NCBI GenBank assembly: GCA_036583965.1
Contig: JAZBQD010000027.1
Coordinates: 29,147,001-29,211,000 of the forward strand
Length of the DNA: 64,000 bases
Direction: 5' to 3'
DNA from: Prunella strophiata
Taxonomy: Eukaryota; Chordata; Aves; Passeriformes; Prunellidae
Shown here: positions 1 through 64,000 of the stretch, piece after piece
Numbering within the stretch: the stretch's first letter is position 1
Layout: each line of letters opens with the position of its first letter
Notes under the pieces: model-generated
Told to the model about the DNA's origin: nothing
Databases searched by the model: none
The model's input: the letters and a program-made list of their open reading frames with translations, nothing else
Translations under genes and position numbers: made by a program

Positions 1-830
1 AGACAGATCAGTCGGCAGAAAACCACTCTGGGGCATGTCAGGCTTTCACAGCTGGCACACGTGAGGGAGGAGGAAATCAGGGAAACCCTCTTGAGGGAAG
101 GTGGAGAGCTCTGTGGAAGAAAAATACCCAAAAAATCACAAGTATCTGCTGTGTGTGGTTTTCTCTGGAGGTGCCAGGTGGGATGGGGAATGTCCCCATG
201 AGGAGATGGTGTGGCAGCTCTGTGATGCCTCCACGCCCTGTTCCAGAGCTGCCTGCCATCAGGAGAGTCCCAGAGGGAAACCCACACCAGCAGAACACAG
301 CCATGTATTCCTGCTGGGATCAGGAGTGGGCATTTCCCCCTCGGTGGAAGAAGGGAACATTTTCCATCAGATTTTGGCTGCGGTGGAGACCACAGGTGTC
401 TGCAGGAAGGTGTGGCTGTCAGTGAGCTGTCAGTGCTGCCTTGTGCTCACTTAAAGAGGGTGAAAATGTAAAGCACCCTAGATTTGGCAAAAATATCCAA
501 ATCCAGCAGGTTTGGGGTTGCTCTTACACCCCGTATGTATACACACACATACATACAAACATATATATGTATGTATGTATACATACATGCACACATACAG
601 ACAATGATCTATTTCCTGTGGGCTTGAAGGATTTGGAGGTCTGTGGCTTCTTCTTTTGGGTCCATGACTTCTCCTGGGACTTATTTTGGAGGTCAGTGAC
701 TTCTTCTGGGGCTTTGGGTTCCGTGATACCTCGTGGGGCTGTGGAAACCTGGCATCCTGAGTTTCTGAATTTCTGAAGCCTGGGATTTCGGAGGTGTGGG
801 ATTTCGGAGTCCTGCGATTTATCCAGCGCA
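1..830. other. Upstream flank of ASTN1
   Basis: I see no gene here. The open frames have no recognisable protein and no codon bias. A short TATG/CATA-type microsatellite lies at about 535-592. Between about 640 and 760 there is a loose repetition of a phrase built on gtgacttcttctggg. Base composition changes sharply to GC-rich at about 830, where the CpG island begins. Confidence 0.6.
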
Positions 831-1070
831 GGGAGGGTGGTACCCGCCGGGCAGTCCCGCATCCCTCCCGCCACCGCATCGCTCCGCAGTTCTCCCTCTT
901 TCCCAGGCATGGGCAGGAAGACGGGGCAAGAGGAGCACGGGAGAGGCGGCGGGGGGCCGGGGCAGGCGAGCCGTGCCGAGCCGCGCCGCACGGGGAGGCG
1001 CCGGTGCGCGGTGCCCGCCCCTCGCCGCCGCCTCCCGCCCGGCGCCGGGAGCGCGGCGCGGGGCTCCAAG

Positions 1071-55156
<54,086 letters not shown>

Positions 55157-55975
55157 GGGCTCTGGGCACCTGCTCTCAGGCTGGCCTTCCCATGGGCATT
55201 TCTGAGGGTTTTACACATGGACCCATGGAGGGGGAGGGTGTCGCTGATGTTTCTGGAGGCGAGAATTTGGACTGGGGAGCAAAACCGGCTGCTCTGTGCA
55301 GGACTGACTCAGTATTAGTTTCTTCTTCGACTTGGCCAAAAGCCTTTCTAGTTAGAAGTCTTGTGGGACCCAGTTTTCTTGGTTTTGTTTTATTCATTTT
55401 GCCAAGAGGTTCCTCAGCATTGGTGGAGAAGGCAGGCTGGGAGGGCACAGCCCTCTTCTCCTGCCCCATCCCTGCCCTGGCTGTGGGGACTGTCTCCAAA
55501 GGTGGGCGACACCAGTCGTGGGAGAAACATGGTGACACAGCCAGGATGGGACAGCAGGTGATGCAGGCAAAAAGTGGAGGCAGGGCGTGCAGGTCAGGTT
55601 GAGGTGCTTATGGTTATGGCTGAGCTAATCAGCCACTGGATGGCCAACAGGGTTGGGATGGGGTTTTTTGCAATTGTAAAGCATGAGGTTTGGGTGAGAC
55701 CTGAGAGGGCGATGGTGCCATTGATGGGCAGAGCTGGCGTGGTGTCATCAGCTGGGGCGAAGAGGCAGGGGCATTGTGACCCCACCTCCTCAGGTTCTTC
55801 TGCCATGGTCAAAACCCACATGTGCTCCAAGATGCAGAGTCCTCCAGAAAAAAAGAAGCTTGGCTTCAGGGCCAGTAGCCAGCTGGACATCATGAGCTTT
55901 TTTCTTGAGGGACCACATTCCTTGGAAGTCAATTTTAAAATACTTTCTATTATCTTGTATTTTTTTACCCACCGT

Positions 55976-55981
55976 AATAAA
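55976..55981 (+). terminator. ASTN1: Proximal poly(A) signal
   Basis: A consensus AATAAA lies about 820 bases after the ASTN1 stop, with a T-rich run just ahead of it. Confidence 0.5.
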
Positions 55982-58034
55982 AATTTAGAAGCAACATCAA
56001 GCTGCTGCTGAGGAGAACTCAGCCTAGGAGAGCAGCAGCCAGATGACACAGACAAGATGCTCTGCACCAGACACTTGCAGCTGTGGTATTGCCCAGGCTC
56101 TGTGTGGTGAGGGGAGAGGGATGCAAGATACCCCAATTCCATGGTGCAGGAGGGTGCTGAAGGTTCTGGTCCCAGAGAGGGCATGGAGGACAAGCTTCTG
56201 GGGGTGTTTCTTGCCCATGTTCAGGCTCACATCTGCCTCTTCCTCTGGTAACTTTTTTTTTTAAGCTAGTAGATCTGGGGTTGTACTGGGACACTGGGTT
56301 TGGTTCGGAGTAAACGATTCTCCAAATCCCTGTCACTGCTGATGATGTTGGAGGCAGAAAACAGGTTCCTTTTAGCTTCAGCTTCCTGCCTGGTTTGCAC
56401 AGGAGGCACCTCTGGACTTGCCAGCTGTGCACCTTTGATCTAGACAAGACCGGAGCCCTACAGTGGGATTTTTACGATGCCTCCAGAGAGAAATTTCCTT
56501 TTCATTTTTTTCAGTCTTGGCAGGAACAGTCTTCAGCCTGTCTCATATGATTTTCTGCCTCATTCCTCCTCCTACCTGCCAAGGACATGGCTTGAATATT
56601 TGTGTGGTGCTGAGAGGGAGGCGGCTGTGCTCTGCACCCTGTCACTGCCGACAGCGCTGCATCACCGTATTTTCTCAACAACAGCTCAGTATCTTCCTGC
56701 AGGACCACACAGTGCTTTGCTCTTTCCTTCTCATGGGCAGACATCTCTCCAGGGGCAGCTGGCCTGGACTGGGGAGCTGCTGCTGGGAGCAGCCACCGTC
56801 AGTCAGTGTGACTTGTGCATCCCCACGTCATTGCTGTAATGTGTGTCTAGCAGGGGTCATCAAGACAAAGGTTTGCTCTGTGCAAGAAGGAAGTCTCCTG
56901 GATCCTTTTGGCCTTTTCTCATGTGTTTGTCCTTATATTTTGATGTGCCTGATGCTGCCAAGGGCTTAGGGCTCAGAGTGAGACCAGTGCCACCTCCATG
57001 CACAGGTATAGATGGGCAGGTGATCTGTACTGTCATCACTCCTTTTCCTTTTAGCGAGACTCTTGGCCAAGACACTTCTGTTCATCCTTTTGCTTATCCC
57101 AGCAGATGCTGAGACAACTTTTTAACTTCCAGTCAGGCAGCCATCCAGCCATGGGCAAAGGGCACCTCTGCTCAACGCCTCGAAGGGATGTTTGAACCAA
57201 GGCTGCTCTGGCCCAGACTCCACTTGGTTTCTCTCCAAGTAATACCGTGTACATGGCCTTTATGTGAAATGCAGACTGTTTTCCTTTGGGTAGCAGACTC
57301 CTCTCTTTTATTGCTTACTAGGTGCAGCAGCAAGGACAGGAGCAGTGCTGTCTGCCAGCCACTCGCTGTGACACTGCCAGGAAAACCCTGGACACCCCAT
57401 GCATTCACACCTGCCTAGGTTACTTTTTCATCTGGCCCCAAGATTTATGCTGAGGCTCTGCAGATATTTCTGTTCTGCTTCTGTGCTGACACTTCAAAGC
57501 CCTTGCATGGGCAACCAAAGCCCTGCAGCATCATCAGCCAGCTGGGCTGGGCTCTGCTCCCTGTGTCCTGGCTTCTCCATGGGTTGGGCTTTGCAGAGTG
57601 AGGGGAAAGCCACCACTCCAAAGTCCTTTGGCAGCACCCTTGCACAGCTGGATGGGGCTCAGCATCCTCACCCCAAGACAGACTGTGCAGGTTGCTGGCA
57701 GGGCTGTGCTCTGCTGATTTGCCTGCCGTGATGCCCCTGCAGCTGCTGTGCTGGCAGGGCCTGGCACGTCTGTGGGGCGATTTTCACAGGTGACCCTGGC
57801 TTTGTGAGGGCTTCCTTCTTGGTTTCCTCACTCTATAGCTTTGCAAGTCAGAACCTTGCCCAAGCTTGGAATTTCTTGCCCAAGTCTCTCAGCTACCACA
57901 CGAGTCCATCTCAGACAAATGCCAGCAGCCACCATGGGGGACCAGACCAATCCACCATGGCGGCTATCCCATGGCTGTAGACCTGGCCTTGGTGAGATGT
58001 GTTGTGTGGGGCTTGCTCACCCAAAATAGGTGTG

Positions 58035-58140
58035 CCCTGATCTAGTGGAAGGTGTCCCTGTCCACGGCAGCAGGGTTGGTACCAAATGCTCATTAAGGTC
58101 CCTTCCAGCCTAAACCATTCTATGTCTCTGTGATTCCCTG
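58035..58140 (+). mobile_element. CR1 LINE 3'-terminal fragment
   Basis: It reads ctgatctagtggaaggtgtc, cctgtccacggcagcagggt, ttaaggtcccttccagccta and accattctatgtctctgtga. It is about 105 bp and lies in the probable ASTN1 3' UTR. Confidence 0.9.
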
Positions 58141-58289
58141 CAGAGCTGACACCATGCACATCTTGCTACAGGGTCCTGCTCTTGGGCCTGCACAATATTT
58201 TCTCTCTTGGACTCCCAGTTCTTCCCAAGCTGCCAGCAACATGAGAAATGTTTTCCAACCATTTCTGTAACCCCCTTCACCCCCCCGCC

Positions 58290-58720
58290 CGTTCTTTTTG
58301 TTTTATTTCTGAATTAATGAGCAATCATTCACCTGAGATGAACCTCTGGGTCGTTAACGTTTCTTTGCTGCGTCCGTACCCCTGTAATAGCATTACTACC
58401 TTTTCCTTGTCGTGGAGTTATTTAACATATAAAGACAGTTTGGTCCTTTTCTTTACAAAGGTGGCTACAATTCATGTTCCTTGATGTTCTATTAAAACTC
58501 TAATGTGACGTTTTACTACTGTAGATTGAAAGTAGGGTGCTTTAGGGTGAGATAGCCATGTGGCAAGAAATACAAAACCCTTCTGGATTACTTAAAAAAA
58601 AAAAAGGAATAAAAAAGAAAAGGTTTTAAACAACAGCAACAAAAATCATTGTACCACTATGTAAAACTCCAGATGATAATTTAACTGACTATTAAACGGA
58701 GCTGTTAGTAATCCCTGGCT
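58290..58720 (+). promoter_or_regulatory. ASTN1: Candidate distal end of ASTN1 3' UTR
   Basis: This AT-rich block contains three poly(A) signals (58491, 58608, 58691) and short CpG words such as gtcgttaacg and tgcgtccgtacc. It differs clearly from sequence on both sides, as 3' UTR ends of neuronal genes often do. Assignment is by position and composition. Confidence 0.4.
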
Positions 58721-59684
58721 CTGGCAAACTGGAGTGTTTGTTTATAGTTTTGGTCCAGTTGATGTCATCTTTGGTTGCAGATGAAACACTCTCAGCCTTT
58801 GAACTCGGGTGAGTCTTCACACAAGTTTAGCATTAGCCTGTCTGCCCACCGGGTTAGCCAAGTCCCAAACCACTCAGCACACGCAGATGGAGCCGTGTCC
58901 TGCGCCTGCTCTGTTGTCCTGCCCACCTGCTCTGCTGGATGTGGGAAGGTAAAGATGTCTCCAGTCATCCCTTTTTTGGGGGAAAAACTGCATTTACACA
59001 TCCTCGGCAAGGGTCTCTCAGCCCTTGATTTGCAAACCTCCACAGAGGCTGGGAACTTGGAAGCAGAGTCCAAAAAAGCCTTTATTTTTTTTGTATATAA
59101 GGTGGATTTTACCCACCTTTTAGCCATTCTTCTATTATATAAGGTGGATGGGATGGTGATGCTGCTGTCTGGTGGTCAATCACCCCTGGAGAATGTCCTG
59201 GTCCATCTGGCAGACTTATGACAGAGGACTAGCAGCAACATGAGTATTAATGTCCCAGGAAGAATGTGAAAACCAGTGCCTGAACAGAGGTGAGATCTGC
59301 AGAAGATGCCAAAAGTGCTGTGCTGTGTCTGATGGTCAGGCCATCAGGAATTACAAGGGCAGGTCTCTTGGCCAAGCCCAGTGTGTATTGCCACCTGCCC
59401 TGCCAGATGGGTGCAAAACCCAGGGAAAGCCTGGGCAGACAGACAGGCAGACAGGCAGGACACTTGGGAGGACACAGCGGGGATTTAGGGGCTATAGCAC
59501 ACAAATCCATAGGAAACCAGACCTCATCAAGTCTCATGGAACAACTTGATTTTTTTTTTTCCTTTTCCCAGTGCTAAATTGCAGGAAAATAAGCTAAAAA
59601 TACACCCAATACTTTTCTTCTGCTATTTTCCATGCATTTAACCACCATCTCATTGCACAATAAGCTGTAGTTATAGAGTGAGAT

Positions 59685-59726
59685 GGAAGAGGAGGAGGAG
59701 GAGGAGGAGGAGGAGGAAGAGGAGAG
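59685..59726. repeat. (GGA)n purine microsatellite
   Basis: An uninterrupted run of ggaggaggag, slightly broken by gaa units. It is between genes. Confidence 0.92.
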
Positions 59727-60681
59727 GGTCTGTGTGGCAGCAGGGTGTGCAGCTGCAAGCCTAAACTGCTGTGTCAATATCCCAGCACAGCTGGCTCATC
59801 ACAAAACCTTCTCAGGGGTCACCTGGCTTGCAATCCACGGGGGTTTGGAGAAAGTCACCCCAAAAAAGGGTGAAGTGGACTGCAAGGGGTGCATCCCCAG
59901 CACATTGGTAGGTTTTTAGGAAGGGTTTGGTAATGTGTGTGTGTGTGTTGGAAGGGTTGCTGCTGGCTCCTCTCCAGAGTGCCTGATTTGACGAGTTTTG
60001 CATTTGAAGTCACCAGGAGATGCTCCTGGTGTTCCTCCCCCGGGACTGAGCAAAGACCAGACATGATGGAAAGACTGTGATGAAGAACATTAGAGATGGT
60101 TGGAAGAAGAATAGTGGGTTTAAATACAGGGCAAGGACTTTTGTCAGTCCATAGGTACAAAATTTACCTGGTCACTGAAGAAAACAATGAAAAAAAAATC
60201 CTCAAATCTAAAAAAAAAATCCCCAGATCTAAAGCAACTTTATTGTCTTGGGTTTTAACTTTCTTGCCAGGATACCACATGGTCCTCTAGCTCTAGTGGG
60301 GGCCACCTTCTACTCCCCATCCCCAGGGATGTGAACACACAACCACACACACAAACACACACACACATTTCCCTGCATTTTAAGTGGATTAATTACAGAA
60401 AGTGACCAGTTTGGAGCATAACCAGGAGAACACCTTCTGCAAAAGTGTTCTTGCAGCTGGTGGCACAGCAAAAGCTGCCTGGGTGGCAGCCTTGAATTAG
60501 GGGTGGCAGTGTAGGTGAGTGTCCCCCCACACCCCAAAACCCAAAGGAAATCTCCAGTTGGGCTGTGACTGTTTTGGGAGAGTCTGTGGTTTGGGAAAGG
60601 GAGAATATGTCAGACCAAACCACCTCCCTGGCCCTTTTGGGTGAATCAAGGAGGCAGGAGAGATGGAGGATGAGAAGATTA

Positions 60682-60687
60682 TTTATT
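60682..60687 (-). terminator. PAPPA2: Possible poly(A) signal for the - strand gene
   Basis: TTTATT on the + strand reads AATAAA on the - strand, about 2.6 kb after the - strand stop codon at 63253. It would give a 3' UTR of that length. A second one lies at 60239-60244. Confidence 0.35.
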
Positions 60688-62825
60688 TTTCATAGATTTT
60701 TATAAAAAATAATTATCAAATACAAAAAAATAAAAATAGCAGCAGCCTCCATTGTGAATAAAACCCTAAAGGGGACAAAAACCGCTCAGTGTTGCTATAG
60801 AAGAACAATATTTCAGTATGTAGAAGCTGCCTGGTCATAAGAAGCACAAATGTCTACCAGCCAAGCCAGCACTTCCTGTCCCAACCCCCCAGTTCCCCTG
60901 TTCATGGGGTCACAGTCCCTTCCCTGCACACACAGGTGAGCATAGGAAAAAAACCCAGGATTTTCATGCCAAAAGGATACAAATTTGGTATATAAACACA
61001 CAGGTAATGCTGACACCAGGCAGGCAAGGGTTTGTCATGGCAAGATGCTGGGACTTGAAATTCTGCTGCTGTGTGTCCTGTTCATCCCATGTCCCCACTG
61101 TCCCCACCTGTGGGGGGCTGCCAGAACCCCACTCCTGCTGTGTTGGAACCCCTGGATCTCCCCTTTCCTGCACTGGTGGAGCAGGACAGGCTGCCCAAGC
61201 TGCACATCATGGGGAGCAACTATTATCTGAATTTCCTTGGGTTGCTTGAGGGTTGTTTTTTAACTGAAAAGTGGATATCATACAAGATATTGCTGCTATC
61301 TGCCCAACTGACAGTGAATTCTGGGGCGGTGTCACTTGTGCATGATGAGAACAAAAATGTCAGTGTTCCAAGAGGAGATGGGGCTCATTGTCCCCCACCT
61401 CTCTTCAAATCCCTGCCTAGGCCAGGTGGATGGGGACACTTGGGGTCAGGGAAGGGCTATGAGAAGGACAAGGCATGTCCTGCCTGGATGCTGGTAGGAT
61501 GACCAAGCACCTCTGCCCCTACTCAGGTCCTCCAGTAAAACACAACCATAGGAAATTCCTGACAAAATAGGATGGGGTAGAGCTAGTAGAAGCTCTGTTT
61601 TCAATGATGCCTTGAAAATTCCTGGTCTCTCCACACCGTGTCACCCTCTCTCCACCACTCCTTCACCAGACAAACTCTGGCTTGAAGCCTGTATCCAACA
61701 GCACAGGCCATGCAGGCAGGACACAGCCTGGAGTCCTTTGGTCCCAGCCTGCAGCTCACCCTGCAGCTCACTGCCATGAGTTCCTACTCTGTGGTCCCTT
61801 CTCTGCTCCCCTCTCCTTTCTATCCCTTTTCTCTGCCTCTTTACAGCACAAAACTATCAGATGATAATCCCAGCTGAAGCCAGGCACCTTCCCTATTGCT
61901 GCCTTTATGTGGCTGGGCTCCAAGCTGAGCTTCTGGGAATCAATTATGGGGAGGCAGATTTTCTTGCTGGGCTTCTTTGAGGCCAGAATTGAATCTGCAA
62001 ATTTTCACTGAGAGCCTACAGGAGCAAGAGCCTCTTGGAAGTCAGCAACTGTATGTCCAGCGTGAGGGGCTGGGACAGAGATAATAAGAAGGAATACTAA
62101 TACTAAGGAAAATCTCAATGAGAAAAGATAATTCTCAAACTCTCCTGACAGGCTTTTTTTTGGTCCTTCTGGCATTACAGGGTCTAGTTTCCTCTGAGAG
62201 CTGCTGACAACACAACTCAGCTGGAGCTCAGACGTGGGGGAAAGAGAAGAAGGACCACCACAGCATCCTTCATTCAAGCATCACACAGCTACACTGGTTT
62301 GGCCTCTACATCCACTTGGGTGTGCAGTGGCTGGGGAGTGAGACAGAGAGGGAGCAAGCTGAGTCTTTGCTCCTATTGACCATGCAGTGATCCCCATGGA
62401 CACATAACCCTGCCCAGAGGGCTCTAAAATAATGTGTGATGGATGCCTGTGGTACCCTTGGAATCTGTTGTGCTCACTGGGATGATTCAAGGGCACAATA
62501 ACATTTTTTCTCAAACCCCAGAATCCTGATCCAGATCCACACCCTAACAAGAACAAGGCAAAGCACTGGCAAATACCAAGGGCAAAACTTGGTCCCTGCC
62601 AGATGCCCAAATCACCTTGAGGTGGGAGGCTCCCTGCCTGGGGAGCTCTCTCCTGGCATGGCCTGGGTGTTTGGCTTCTCTCTCTGTCCTTCCAGCTCAG
62701 CAAGGAAGGGAAAAATCCCTGCTCCTCCCGCCCTGACCTGTGCTTTTCCCAACGGTTTGTACTTCACAGCAGCATGGGTGTGTGATAAAGGATATCCTTT
62801 CTCAGCTTCATCAAGAGCAAAGAAA

Positions 62826-62872
62826 ATATAATATATATTTATATATATATTATATATATGTATATAGATTAT
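62826..62872. repeat. (TA)n-rich tract
   Basis: Alternating TA/AT with short tttata interruptions, about 45 bp. It sits in the probable 3' UTR of the - strand gene. Confidence 0.85.
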
Positions 62873-63252
62873 AATTAAGTTTAAATATTTGCAGAGAGAT
62901 CACGACTACCTCGACCTTGCTAAAAGAAGTCTGTACAGCAGAGAGGGTGAATAGTGACAGAGACAGACACCCAGGAGCCGGCCCAGGACGAACATCCATG
63001 GCGGCGCCCGGGCTCTGGGCGCGGACGGGCCCCACACCCCGGCCTGAGCGCCTCGTGTGGGCTCCGGAGGGAGCAGCGATCGGAAGGGGGCCATCCGCCC
63101 GCCCTGCTGGGCTCCTCGGTGGCCTGGGCTCGTCCCTCTGCCCGGCTGTCCCTCACGCTCCTGCCCCCTCGGCCCCGCCGTCGCCACGGCCCCGCTGCTG
63201 CCCCTCGGCTCCCCCGGCGCCGCCTGACCCACAGAGGCCCCTCATGGCGCCG

Positions 63253-63327
63253 CTACTGGTTCTCCTCGGCCGCCGGGTCGCGGCAAGTGCACTCGTCCTG
63301 GTCGCAGTCAGCAGCAAACGGGATCAC
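63253..63327 (-). CDS. PAPPA2: Terminal coding exon, probable pappalysin-2 (PAPPA2)
   Basis: On the - strand an acceptor (tttgttcccctcccag at 63343-63328) leads into 24 codons and TAG (63255-63253). The peptide begins [11 protein letters not shown] and ends [12 protein letters not shown], which looks like the cysteine-bearing tail of a secreted protein. PAPPA2, a metalloproteinase that cleaves insulin-like growth factor binding proteins (known), is the tail-to-tail neighbour of ASTN1 in amniotes, and position and strand agree. I assign it by synteny and by peptide character. I could not align it to a reference C-terminus. The rest of the gene lies outside the window to the right. The exon is GC-rich and keeps one open frame. 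It is in phase 0 if the upstream exon ends on a codon boundary. Confidence 0.6.
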   Translation of the reverse strand: MIPFAADCDQDECTCRDPAAEENQ

Positions 63328-63735
63328 CTGGGAGGGGAACAAAGGGACATCTCAGTCTCAGCAGCAAACGGGATCACCTGAGAGGGGAACAAAGGGACAG
63401 GACAGCTCAGTCTCAGCAGCAAACGGGATCACCTGAGAGGGGAAAAAAGGGACAGAACAGCTCAGTCTCAGCAGTAACGGGATCACCTGAGAGGGGAACA
63501 AAGGGACAGGACAGCTCAGTCTCATCAGCAAACGGGATCACCTGAGAGGGGAACAAAGGGACAGCTCAGTCTCAGCAGCAAACGGGATCACCTGGGAGGG
63601 GAACAAAGGGACAGGACGGCTCAGTCTCATCAGCAAACGGGATCACCTGAGAGGGGAACAAAGGGACAGCTCAGTCTCAGCAGCAAACGGGATCACCTGG
63701 GAGGGGGACAAAGGGACAGGACAGCTCAGTCTCCG
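63308..63735. repeat. 50/55-bp minisatellite carrying the terminal exon's splice acceptor
   Basis: The phrase cagcaaacgggatcacctg, which on the - strand is the acceptor plus the first 20 exon bases, ends at 63330, 63380, 63435, 63489, 63544, 63594, 63649 and 63699. The spacings are 50, 55, 54, 55, 50, 55 and 50. Units differ mainly by a 5-base ggaca insertion and gag/ggg changes. The first copy is the exon itself and seven more follow in the intron. Confidence 0.93.
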
Positions 63736-64000
63736 CCCTGGGACGCCCCCCTGCCCCCCCCCCGAGGCCTCTCCAAGCTGCTATGGACAAACAGACATTT
63801 TAGGCCGTGCTCTGTTGTTGGCACTGCCAGGCTCTGCGCTCACTGAGGAATGGGCTCTGGTACAACCTGTCCCCAGCTCAGTTTTGTTCTCAGCCTTTTA
63901 CTTTTTGTTAATGTGCTTCGAATTTTGCAGCCAATGGTGGGGTTGAATCTTGTCCCCCAAATGTCAAACCCTGGGAAGAAGTGTCCCCTGATGGGTGTAA
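63736..64000. other. Intron of the - strand gene, right edge
   Basis: After the minisatellite comes a C-rich run (63747-63763) and then unremarkable sequence to the end. I see no exon in it. Confidence 0.5.

Larger units (their letters stand above)
55157..58720 (+). other. ASTN1: Probable ASTN1 3' UTR
   Basis: The sequence after the stop has no gene. A consensus poly(A) signal AATAAA at 55976-55981 would give a short UTR of about 830 bases. Further signals are ATTAAA (58491-58496), AATAAA (58608-58613) and ATTAAA (58691-58696), within an AT-rich, repeat-free terminal block (58290-58720) that looks like a long UTR end. A CR1 fragment sits inside at 58035-58140. The true end cannot be chosen without transcript data. 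Confidence 0.55.
58721..63252. other. Region between ASTN1 and the terminal PAPPA2-like exon
   Basis: There is no coding exon on either strand. It holds a GAG/AGG microsatellite (59685-59726), a CA-rich run (60333-60368) and a TATA-rich tract (62826-62872). Poly(A) signals for the - strand are TTTATT at 60682-60687 and 60239-60244. The stretch 60240-63252 could be the 3' UTR of the - strand gene. A GC-rich, CpG-bearing patch lies at 62985-63290, just after the - strand stop codon. Confidence 0.55.

Noticed and set aside
63001..63250. GC-rich CpG-bearing patch that could be a promoter or a separate first exon
   Set aside because: It lies directly after the - strand stop codon, and no splice-bounded coding frame with recognisable content is present. 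It is more simply the 3' UTR start.
63308..63735. Regular repeats with constant spacing that could suggest a CRISPR array
   Set aside because: The whole unit is repeated, there are no unique spacers, and the genome is vertebrate. It is a minisatellite.

Overview
This window is vertebrate nuclear DNA, almost certainly from a bird and probably a songbird. The signs are spliced genes with GT-AG introns, a CpG island over the first exon, several 3'-end fragments of CR1 LINEs (the dominant avian retrotransposon), and solo LTRs of the kinds common in passerines. I assigned the lineage from repeat style and from the compact gene. I did not match it to a reference genome.

The window is dominated by one complete gene on the + strand, ASTN1 (astrotactin-1). 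I could place all 23 coding exons from the ATG at 1071 to the TGA at 55154-55156. They join in frame at every boundary to give 3882 nt, or 1293 residues plus stop. The product has a signal peptide, two hydrophobic membrane segments, three EGF-like modules, a MACPF domain, a fibronectin type III-like region and a C-terminal annexin-like domain. Intron 1 (21.2 kb), intron 8 (8.2 kb), intron 22 (4.8 kb) and intron 2 (3.6 kb) hold most of the non-coding sequence. They carry AT-rich blocks that look like candidate conserved enhancers.

Region by region: 1-830 is upstream flank. 830-1500 is the CpG island with exon 1. 1354-22508 is intron 1, with two inverted copies of one ~620-bp LTR, a CR1 fragment and a long ATTTT array. 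22509-30694 holds exons 2-8 (membrane segments, cytoplasmic loop, first EGF). 30695-38942 is intron 8, with LTRs, a CR1 and a CCCTT tract. 38943-50166 holds exons 9-22 (EGF, MACPF and FNIII regions), interrupted by LTRs in introns 14 and 17. 50167-54921 is intron 22. 54922-55156 is the last coding exon. 55157 to about 58.7 kb is the probable 3' UTR, with several poly(A) signals.

At the right edge, on the - strand, sits one short terminal coding exon (63253-63327). I assign it to PAPPA2, because PAPPA2 and ASTN1 lie tail to tail in other amniotes and the peptide looks like a cysteine-rich secreted C-terminus. A 50/55-bp minisatellite just inside its last intron repeats the splice acceptor and the first 20 bases of this exon seven more times. 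That is the most unusual structure in the window. I found no protein-coding mobile element, no CRISPR array and no structural RNA gene.
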